NCBI RefSeq assembly: GCF_014648775.1 | Contig: NZ_BMRT01000004.1 | Coordinates: 620,001 to 684,000 of the forward strand | Length of the DNA stretch: 64,000 nucleotides | Origin: Streptomyces abikoensis | GTDB taxonomy: Bacteria; Actinomycetota; Actinomycetes; Streptomycetales; Streptomycetaceae | Direction of reading: 5' to 3' | Shown here: positions 57,887-64,000 of the stretch, piece by piece | Layout of the letters: each line of letters begins with the position of its first letter | Position numbering within the stretch: position 1 is the stretch's first letter | Notes under the pieces: generated by a model | Seen by the model: the letters and a program-made list of their open reading frames with translations, nothing else | Told to the model about the DNA's origin: nothing | Databases searched by the model: none | Program-made: the position numbers and the translations under genes

Positions 57887-58687
57887 TCACCGTCGGTCGC
57901 ACCGCTCCTCGTCGCCCGTACAGGTGACCGGCGATTCGGACTCCTCGTCCCAGCGAGGCCCGTCACGGTCGGGTGACTCGATCCGGCCGTACATGCGCGC
58001 GTCGAAGTACGCGAGGCTGGAGATCCGCACCCGGGTCCCCGGGCGGGCCGCCTCGACGTAGCGCCCGCCGCCCAGGTAGATCGCGACGTGGTGCACCCCG
58101 GAGGCCCGGCCGTCGCTGGACCAGAAGACGAGATCACCACGACTGAGGGCGGAGCGCGGGATGCGCCGGGTGGCGCGGTACTGGTCGGCCGCCAGCCGGG
58201 GCAGCCGGACCCCCGCCCGCCGGTACGCCTCCTGGACGAGCCCGGAACAGTCCCAGCGGTGGGGCCCGGCACCGCCGTAGCCGTAGGGGTCGCCCAGATG
58301 GGCCAGCGCGAAGGCGATGGCGGGCTCCAGCCCGCGGATCCTGGCGCTCTCGCCGCCACCGCTCCCGCCACCCTGATCGGCGATGTCGTCGCCGTCGACC
58401 GCGGTCGTGTCGTCGGCGTCGGCCAGGGCCTCGGGGGGCACCTCGGCGGGCAGGTCCTCGGGCCTGGTCGCGGGCGGGCCGCCGTCCGGGTCGTCCACGG
58501 CCGCCACCACGGGGTCCGGCGTGGGGTCGGGCCGCTCGGTCGCGAGGGCGAACGTGCCCGTACCGGCCAGCAGCGTCGCCCCGGCGGCCGCCAGCAGCGC
58601 CCGGCACCCGGTGCGCCGGGGACGCCCGGGGCGTCGATGTCGGGAGTGTCGGTGCCGGCCGCGCCCGGCGGGTATCTCCTCGGGCAT
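57887..58687 (-). CDS. NlpC/P60 cell-wall hydrolase
   Basis: A 266-residue exported cysteine peptidase. Basic arm and hydrophobic signal (ALLAAAGATLLAGTGTFALA), an acidic linker (DADDTTAVDGDDIADQ), then the NlpC/P60 domain from ~150 with HRWDCSGLVQEAYRRAG (catalytic Cys), SGVHHVAIYLGGG (catalytic His) and a third polar residue after it. It cleaves peptidoglycan stem peptides. ATG 58687 is chosen because the signal starts there. It faces away from the tRNA-Lys copy 3. Confidence 0.9.
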   Translation of the reverse strand: MPEEIPAGRGRHRHSRHRRPGRPRRTGCRALLAAAGATLLAGTGTFALATERPDPTPDPVVAAVDDPDGGPPATRPEDLPAEVPPEALADADDTTAVDGDDIADQGGGSGGGESARIRGLEPAIAFALAHLGDPYGYGGAGPHRWDCSGLVQEAYRRAGVRLPRLAADQYRATRRIPRSALSRGDLVFWSSDGRASGVHHVAIYLGGGRYVEAARPGTRVRISSLAYFDARMYGRIESPDRDGPRWDEESESPVTCTGDEERCDRR

Positions 58688-58838
58688 CTCCCCGCCGCCT
58701 TTCCCTCGGTTCCGCTCGGCACAGCTTCTCAGCGCCGGAGGAGAACCGCATGTCGCACGACAGTCACCCTCCGTAATAAATATCGCCTGATTTTCGGGCA
58801 TAGCGATCTCGATGGTCGGGGGCACCCCGAACGTCGGG

Positions 58839-58844
58839 TAGAGT
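58839..58844 (+). promoter_or_regulatory. -10 element of tRNA-Lys copy 3
   Basis: tagagt, ending 16 bases before the tRNA. Bases around it (cgggtagagt and ctctgtc) closely match those at copy 2. Confidence 0.5.
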
Positions 58845-58859
58845 CTTCTCTGTCAGCAG

Positions 58860-58933
58860 GCGCCGCTAGCTCAGTTGGTTAGAGCAGCTGACTCTTAATC
58901 AGCGGGTCCGGGGTTCGAGTCCCTGGCGGCGCA
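58860..58933 (+). tRNA. tRNA-Lys (CTT), copy 3
   Basis: Same 74 bases as copies 1 and 2, anticodon CTT. Downstream sequence differs from the other two. Confidence 0.97.
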
Positions 58934-58940
58934 CGCGAGT

Positions 58941-58975
58941 CTCAGGGCTCCTCACCATCGGTGAGGAGCCCTGAG
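58941..58975 (+). terminator. tRNA-Lys copy 3 terminator
   Basis: Perfect 16-base arms, ctcagggctcctcacc and ggtgaggagccctgag, around atc, eight bases after the tRNA and followed by tcgttctctgttc. Confidence 0.85.
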
Positions 58976-59277
58976 TCGTTCTCTGTTCGATGCGAACATC
59001 TACACGCATCACTGATGACCGCTTCCGCAACATTCGTAAGCATCTTCGTTCGACGTACCGCTTTGCCCGGTAAACACCTTGTTTCACCCTTGCGATCATG
59101 ATGCGCGGTCCGAGATCCTAAAGCGCACGGCTTCACCCAATGTCACGTCGCCAACGGGTAGTTGGGTGGCGCCCGCAGGGAGCCGGCACGGGGCATGCCC
59201 GCGCGCGGCCAGGGGGGCCGGGGGGCCCGCGAAACGGCACACACACGCAGTGAGCATGCGTGCGGGGGGAATGACAC
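58976..59277. other. upstream region of cslA
   Basis: A 302-base spacer, AT-richer than average from 58980 to 59110, then GC-rich. It should hold the cslA promoter. I see no gene or strong repeat. Confidence 0.4.
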
Positions 59278-61125
59278 ATGACGTCCACGCCTGCCGACGC
59301 CCGGCAGCAGCCCTACGACCCAGCGGTGACGGCGCGCCCGCGCCTTCCGGCCCCGGCCGGCGCGGACGGACCGCCACCGGCGCCCCACCCGCCCAGACGC
59401 GCGTCGCCGCGCCGCCGCGAGCCCCTCCCCCGCTTCGACTACGAGCACTACAGCCGGCTCGCCGGCCCGCTGAGCCCGCCCCCGGAGGGCCCCGGCCCGT
59501 ACCGGGTGCGCTATCGCAGCCTCCTCGCCGACGAGCCGCACCGCGTCCAGGCGGCGCTGCTGCTCGGCGCGGCGCCCGTGGTCTCGCTCGGCCTGCTGAT
59601 CTGGCTGATGCAGCCCGCCCACTGGACCCAGCGGGAGCACGGCACCCCGCTGATGCGTGCCCTCGACACGGTCATGCTCGTGTCGATCGGGCTGATCGAG
59701 CTGTTCCGCACGCTGAACGTGACGTCCAACGCCCACGCCACCCTCGTCGCCCGCGACCCGATACCGGTCGTCCCCGAGACCGGCACCAGGGTGGCCTTCC
59801 TTACCTCCTTCGTGCCGGGCAAGGAGCCCCTGGAAATGGTCACCAGGACCCTGGAGGCGGCCGTCGCGGTCCGCCACCGGGGCCCCGTGCACGTCTGGCT
59901 GCTGGACGAGGGCGACGATCCCGAGGTCAAGGCCGTCTGCGAGCGCCTGGGCGTCCGGCACTTCTCCCGCAAGGGCGTGGAGAAGTGGAACCAGCCGAAG
60001 GGTCCCCACCGCGCGCGCACCAAGCACGGCAATTACAACGCCTGGCTCGACGCCCACGGCGACGACTACGACTTCTTCGCGTCCGTCGACACCGACCACG
60101 TGCCGCTGCCCAATTTCCTCGAACGGATGCTGGGCTACTTCCGCGATCCGGACATCGCCTTCGTCGTCGGCCCCCAGGTCTACGGGAACTACGAGGCGGC
60201 CGTCACCAAGGCGGCGGAGAGCCAGCAGTTCCTCTTCCACGCGCTGATCCAGCGCGCCGGGAACCGCTATGGCTCACCCATGTTCGTGGGCACCAACAAC
60301 GCCGTGCGGATCAGCGCCCTCAAGGGCATCGGCGGCCTCTACGACTCGATCACCGAGGACATGGCCACCGGCTTCGAGCTCCACCGCCACCGCAATCCGG
60401 AAACGGGCCGGAAATGGCGCTCGGTCTACACCCCGGACGTCCTCGCCGTGGGAGAGGGCCCGAACGCCTGGACGGACTTCTTCACCCAGCAGCTGCGCTG
60501 GTCCCGGGGCACCTACGAGACGATCATCAAGCAGTACTGGAAGGGCCCCTTCACCCTGTCGCCGGGGAAGTTCCTCAATTACACCCTGATGGTCATCTAT
60601 TATCCGATGACGGCGATCAACTGGATGCTCGGAGCGCTGAGTTGCGCGCTCTTCCTGGGGCTCGGCGCCTCCGGGATCTCGATCAATTCCGAGATCTGGA
60701 TGATGCTCTACAGCGACGCGGCGGCCCTCCAGATCGGCCTCTACATCTGGAACCGCCGGCACAACGTCTCCCCCCATGAGCCCGAGGGCTCGGGCGGCCT
60801 CGCGGGCATGGTGATGTCCGCGCTCTCCGCGCCGATCTACGCCCGCTCGCTGACGGACGCGGTGCTGCGCCGCAAGAGCTCCTTCGTGGTGACGCCCAAG
60901 GGCGATTCGGCCAGCCCCGACACCCTCTTCGGCACCTTCCGCATCCATCTGTTCTTCCTACTCGTCTTCGGGGGGTCGCTGGTGGCCTCCTTCGTCCTCG
61001 GCCACACCCATGTGGCCATGCGCACCTGGGCGTCGCTCGCCCTCGCGGTCACCGTGGCGCCGATCGTCGCGTGGTCGTGGACGCTGTACCGCGCCAAGCA
61101 TCCCGAGGGAGCCCGTCAGCGATGA
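59278..61125 (+). CDS. cslA: cellulose-synthase-like glycosyltransferase
   Basis: A 615-residue GT2 membrane enzyme. Two helices follow a Pro/Arg-rich cytoplasmic arm; the catalytic domain has DEGDDPE, SVDTDHVPLPN (DxD), TEDMATG (base Asp) and QQLRWSRG (QxxRW, which holds the growing chain); several helices close the protein. CslA makes a beta-glucan or related glycan at hyphal tips and is needed for aerial growth. ggggggaat ribosome site before the ATG. The stop overlaps the glxA start. Confidence 0.95.
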   Translation: MTSTPADARQQPYDPAVTARPRLPAPAGADGPPPAPHPPRRASPRRREPLPRFDYEHYSRLAGPLSPPPEGPGPYRVRYRSLLADEPHRVQAALLLGAAPVVSLGLLIWLMQPAHWTQREHGTPLMRALDTVMLVSIGLIELFRTLNVTSNAHATLVARDPIPVVPETGTRVAFLTSFVPGKEPLEMVTRTLEAAVAVRHRGPVHVWLLDEGDDPEVKAVCERLGVRHFSRKGVEKWNQPKGPHRARTKHGNYNAWLDAHGDDYDFFASVDTDHVPLPNFLERMLGYFRDPDIAFVVGPQVYGNYEAAVTKAAESQQFLFHALIQRAGNRYGSPMFVGTNNAVRISALKGIGGLYDSITEDMATGFELHRHRNPETGRKWRSVYTPDVLAVGEGPNAWTDFFTQQLRWSRGTYETIIKQYWKGPFTLSPGKFLNYTLMVIYYPMTAINWMLGALSCALFLGLGASGISINSEIWMMLYSDAAALQIGLYIWNRRHNVSPHEPEGSGGLAGMVMSALSAPIYARSLTDAVLRRKSSFVVTPKGDSASPDTLFGTFRIHLFFLLVFGGSLVASFVLGHTHVAMRTWASLALAVTVAPIVAWSWTLYRAKHPEGARQR

Positions 61126-63149
61126 GATTCCAACCGAGCCGCCGCACCCGGCGAACGGCGGCGGGCGCGACGGTCGTGTGCGCCCTGGCGGGAATGAACG
61201 GCCCGGCGCTCTGGGACTACACCGCGGCCCGGTATCACGCGTACACGATCAACCAGCCCGCCTACAAGGCGCGGAACGGCCACTGGGACGTCGTGGACGT
61301 CCCCCCGGAATACCGCATCAACACCATCCACGCCGCCCTGCTGCACACCGGCAAGGTGCTCCTCGTGGCCGGCTCCGGGAACAACGCCGCGAATTTCAAG
61401 GCCAAGTCCTTCCGCACGGTCCTGTGGGACCCCCGCAAGAACACCTTCAAGAACATCCCCACGCCCAAGGACCTGTTCTGCGCGGGCCACACCCAGCTCC
61501 CCGACGGCAAGCTCCTGGTGGCGGGCGGCACCCAGCGCTACGAGAAGCTCAACGGCGACGTCACCAAGGCCGGCGGCCTGATGATCGTCCACAATGAGAA
61601 CCCGGACAAGCCGATGACCTTCCCGGCGGGCACCCGCTTCACGGGCAAGGCCAACCACAAGACCTTCGAGTCCAAGGACGCCGTCCTCGTACCGCGCGCC
61701 ACCAAGACCGGCGAGGGCGACAAGGTCAAGGTCACGGCCAGTACCGCCCGCGTCTATGTCGAGGCCCTGGAGAAGGGCCCCACGTACGAGACGGGAACCA
61801 CCGACAACTACCGCATCGACGGCCTCACCGGCGTCGACGCGCAGAACAACTACGGCATCGCCAACAAACTCTCCTTCGACAAGAAGGATTTCCAGGGCAT
61901 CAAGGACTCCTTCGAATTCGACCCCGTGGCCGAGCGCTACATCACGGTCGACCCGATGCACGAGGCCCGCTGGTACCCCACCCTGACCACCCTCCAGGAC
62001 GGCAGGGTGCTCTCGGTCTCCGGGCTGGACGAGATCGGCCAGGTCGTCCCCGGGAAGAACGAGATCTACGACCCGAAGACCAAGAAGTGGACGTATCTCC
62101 CCCAGGAGCGGTTCTTCCCCACCTATCCGGCCCTCTTCCTCGCCGACAAGGGAAAGATCTTCTACACCGGCTCCAACGCCGGTTACGGACCGGCCGACAA
62201 GGGCCGCACCCCGGGCCTGTGGGACCTGGAGAGCAACTCCTTCACCGAGGTACCCGGCATCAGCGACCCGGACGTCCTGGAGACGTCGATGTCCGTGCTG
62301 CTGCCGCCCGCCCAGGAGCAGCGCTTCATGGTCCTCGGCGGCGGCGGGGTGGGCGAGGACCGCAAGTCCACGGCCAGGACGCGCATCGTGGACCTGCGCG
62401 AGGACAAGCCCCGTTTCCACGACGGCCCCGACCTCTACGCCGAGGTCCGCTACCCCAGCAGTGTCATCCTCCCCGACGACACCGTGCTGACCACCAACGG
62501 CTCGGGCGACTACCGGGGGCGCAGCCAGTCCAACGTCCTGCGGGCCGAGCTCTACGACCCGGGCGCCAACTCCACCCGTGGCGTCGCCGATCCGCTGGTG
62601 GGCCGCAACTACCACTCCGGTGCGCTGCTGCTGCCCGACGGCCGGGTGATGACCTTCGGCTCCGACTCGCTGTTCGGCGACAAGGACAACACCAGGCCCG
62701 GTACGTTCCAGCAGCAGATCGACCTCTACACCCCGCCGTACCTCTTCCGCGACGAGCGCCCGGCGTTCAAGGACACCGGCCCCCGGACCGTCGGGCTGGG
62801 CGAGCGGACCTCGTACCGCACCAGCGACCCGAAGGCGATCTCCCGGGCGCGGCTGATCCGGCCGGGGTCCTTCACCCATGTCACCAACATCGAGCAGCGC
62901 TCGATCGCGGTGGACCTGGCCAGATCGGCCGACGGTGTGACCGTGACGATCCCCGGGGACCCGTCCCTGGTGCCGCCCGGCTGGTACATGCTGGATCTGG
63001 TCGACGAGAAGGGCACCCCGTCCGAGGCGGTGTGGATCAAGGTCCCGGTGGCGGAGAAGCCGTCCGGGGAGCAGGAACAGCCTTCCGGGGAGCAGGAGAA
63101 GCCCTCCGGGGAGCAGGGGGAGCCCTCCGGGGAGCAAGGGGAGGGATGA
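61122..63149 (+). CDS. glxA: GlxA copper radical oxidase
   Basis: A 675-residue galactose-oxidase-like enzyme, membrane-anchored or exported. An N-terminal hydrophobic segment (TAAGATVVCALAGM) precedes a kelch propeller. Ligands and cofactor: Cys in KDLFCAGHTQ crosslinks with Tyr in FFPTYPALF, and His residues lie in GRNYHSGALL and TDP-like loops; a C-terminal domain carries the last His (GSFTHVTN). GlxA acts on the glycan made by CslA. atga overlap with cslA shows coupling. The C-terminal tail is unusual: four heptads of PSGEQ-x-x. Confidence 0.95.
   Translation: MRFQPSRRTRRTAAGATVVCALAGMNGPALWDYTAARYHAYTINQPAYKARNGHWDVVDVPPEYRINTIHAALLHTGKVLLVAGSGNNAANFKAKSFRTVLWDPRKNTFKNIPTPKDLFCAGHTQLPDGKLLVAGGTQRYEKLNGDVTKAGGLMIVHNENPDKPMTFPAGTRFTGKANHKTFESKDAVLVPRATKTGEGDKVKVTASTARVYVEALEKGPTYETGTTDNYRIDGLTGVDAQNNYGIANKLSFDKKDFQGIKDSFEFDPVAERYITVDPMHEARWYPTLTTLQDGRVLSVSGLDEIGQVVPGKNEIYDPKTKKWTYLPQERFFPTYPALFLADKGKIFYTGSNAGYGPADKGRTPGLWDLESNSFTEVPGISDPDVLETSMSVLLPPAQEQRFMVLGGGGVGEDRKSTARTRIVDLREDKPRFHDGPDLYAEVRYPSSVILPDDTVLTTNGSGDYRGRSQSNVLRAELYDPGANSTRGVADPLVGRNYHSGALLLPDGRVMTFGSDSLFGDKDNTRPGTFQQQIDLYTPPYLFRDERPAFKDTGPRTVGLGERTSYRTSDPKAISRARLIRPGSFTHVTNIEQRSIAVDLARSADGVTVTIPGDPSLVPPGWYMLDLVDEKGTPSEAVWIKVPVAEKPSGEQEQPSGEQEKPSGEQGEPSGEQGEG
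63060..63143 (+). repeat. four 21-bp repeats in the 3' end of glxA
   Basis: Units at 63060-63080, 63081-63101, 63102-63122 and 63123-63143 each encode PSGEQ plus two variable residues (EQ, EK, GE, GE). They extend the protein past the last conserved strand (VWIKVP). Confidence 0.92.
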
Positions 63150-63153
63150 GTGC

Positions 63154-64000
63154 TCAGCGGGTGTTGCGGGCCAGCTCCAGGGCGTAGGTCTCCCACCACT
63201 GGCCGGCGTCCGGGCCGCCCTTGCAGGCGCCGTCCGACTCCCCCGGCCGTTTGACCCACAGATAGGCGTCCACGAGCGCGTCCCCGGTCCGGGTGGTCGG
63301 GGGGGCGCCGAGGGCGCGGCCGGAGGGGTTGCACCAGGTCTTCTCGTGGTCGCCGCCGGAGAGCGGGCCGTTGCCGTTGCGGCTGGTGTCGATGACGAAG
63401 TGCTTGCCGCCCAGCAGCTCGGAGATCCGGTGGCCGTAGTCCTTGCTGTCCTGGGTGGTCTGGAAGTTGGAGACGTTGAGGGCGAAGCCGTCGGCCTGGT
63501 CGATGCCCGCGCGGCGCAGCGGGTCGGCCATGCGGCCGGCGGGCGTCACCCAGCTGGGGTTGCCCGCGTCCAGGTAGACCTTGGTCCTCGGGAGGGCCTT
63601 CAGCTTGCCGACGGCCTCCTTGAGCAGCGCGTAGCGCTCCTCGTGGAACTGCTGGGGGGTGCAGCCGTCCTCCATGTGCGGCAGGGCGTCGGGTTCGAGG
63701 ATGACGGTCGCCCTGCGGTCGCCGATGCCCGCGGCGGCCTTGTCCAGCCAGGCCCGGTAGGCGTCGCCGTCGGAGGCGCCGCCCTGGGAGTACTGGCCGC
63801 AGTCGCGGTGCGGGATGTTGTAGAGGACGAGCAGCGCGTCGCGGTCGACGGCCGTGGCGGCCTCGGTGAAGCCCCGGGTCTGGGAGTCCGGGTCGTCGGC
63901 GCCCACCCATTCGGCGACGGGCTGGCCGGCGATCTTGGCGATCAGCGCGGCGTCCTCGGCCTTGCCGGCCTTGCCGAGCCGGACGGCCTCCCGGGCCGCG
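63154..64000 (-). CDS. GH6 glycanase, 5' truncated by window edge
   Basis: The C-terminal ~280 residues of a glycoside hydrolase family 6 enzyme. The conserved Asp residues are in YNIPHRDCGQYSQGG (catalytic acid region), VILEPDALPHM and VYLDAGNPSW, with FVIDTSRNGNGP and WCNPSGRALG near the end; KRPGESDGAC is the last conserved turn. The frame runs through the window edge (REAVRLGKAGKAEDAALIAKI). In other streptomycetes this is the endoglucanase next to glxA (cslZ in S. coelicolor), acting on the CslA product. It converges on glxA four bases away. Confidence 0.9.
   Translation of the reverse strand, partial: AAREAVRLGKAGKAEDAALIAKIAGQPVAEWVGADDPDSQTRGFTEAATAVDRDALLVLYNIPHRDCGQYSQGGASDGDAYRAWLDKAAAGIGDRRATVILEPDALPHMEDGCTPQQFHEERYALLKEAVGKLKALPRTKVYLDAGNPSWVTPAGRMADPLRRAGIDQADGFALNVSNFQTTQDSKDYGHRISELLGGKHFVIDTSRNGNGPLSGGDHEKTWCNPSGRALGAPPTTRTGDALVDAYLWVKRPGESDGACKGGPDAGQWWETYALELARNTR

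Noticed and set aside
48699..58933. Integrated element bounded by tRNA-Lys copies
   Set aside because: No integrase, excisionase, transfer or phage genes lie between the copies, all three tRNAs are complete, and the genes between them are ordinary streptomycete genes.

Overview
The window is high-GC actinobacterial chromosome and reads as Streptomyces. Most codons end in G or C, GTG and TTG starts are common, and the genes are hallmark Streptomyces genes: adpA with its rare in-frame TTA codon, oligoribonuclease beside it, the cellobiose uptake cluster cebEFG-bglC, a cdgA-type GGDEF-EAL protein and cslA-glxA-GH6. The order agrees with my memory of the S. coelicolor SCO2770s to SCO2830s. I see no prophage, IS element, integrase or CRISPR array, so most of it is core chromosome with lineage-specific edits.

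Layout. 0-5.4 kb: a truncated sugar isomerase, an EamA exporter divergent from a LysR regulator, a TetR regulator with a perfect operator-like palindrome, a lipoprotein and a secreted S37 tripeptidyl peptidase. 5.5-13.7 kb: a fused two-in-one ABC exporter, a kdpB without kdpA or kdpC, agmatinase and a phosphatase. 13.7-16.9 kb: a TetR regulator with its operator, a rhomboid-like membrane protein lacking the catalytic His, a serine hydrolase and a small membrane protein. 17-25.8 kb: acyl-CoA catabolism, with TesB thioesterase and an acyl-CoA dehydrogenase on the minus strand, a TetR regulator, and on the plus strand the leucine/isovalerate degradation operon (carboxyltransferase, biotin carboxylase, HMG-CoA lyase, isovaleryl-CoA dehydrogenase). 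Two copies of a GTTAA-N6-TTAAC site lie between the regulator and the operon.

25.8-33.1 kb: a DUF4429/SHOCT protein, glmS, a universal stress protein, adpA, orn and tRNA-His. 33.2-38.1 kb: a cold-shock gene whose stop overlaps the start of cebE, followed by cebF, cebG and bglC. The usual cebR and its operator palindrome are not here. 38-43 kb: a spermidine-synthase-like protein, an NsdA-like TPR regulator, a histidine phosphatase and a PAP2 membrane protein.

43-48.6 kb holds what I consider the best candidate for an undescribed system: a Cas4-type nuclease (PD-(D/E)XK motifs plus four cysteines placed for an iron-sulfur cluster), a 531-residue protein of unknown function and an Upf1/Dna2-like SF1 helicase translationally coupled to it, followed by two small conserved proteins, one of them possibly primase-polymerase-like.

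48.7-59 kb carries three tRNA-Lys(CTT) genes; two sit in a perfect 118-bp repeat 6.1 kb apart. Between them are an M6-like metalloprotease, the GGDEF-EAL protein, a luciferase-like oxidoreductase, an IclR-type regulator with an apparent N-terminal frameshift, a DsbA/CcdA thiol-redox pair, an AA10 LPMO and an NlpC/P60 hydrolase. 59-64 kb is the tip-glycan locus: cslA (glycan synthase), glxA (copper radical oxidase) and a GH6 glycanase cut by the window edge; the nearby LPMO and cell-wall hydrolase fit the same job.
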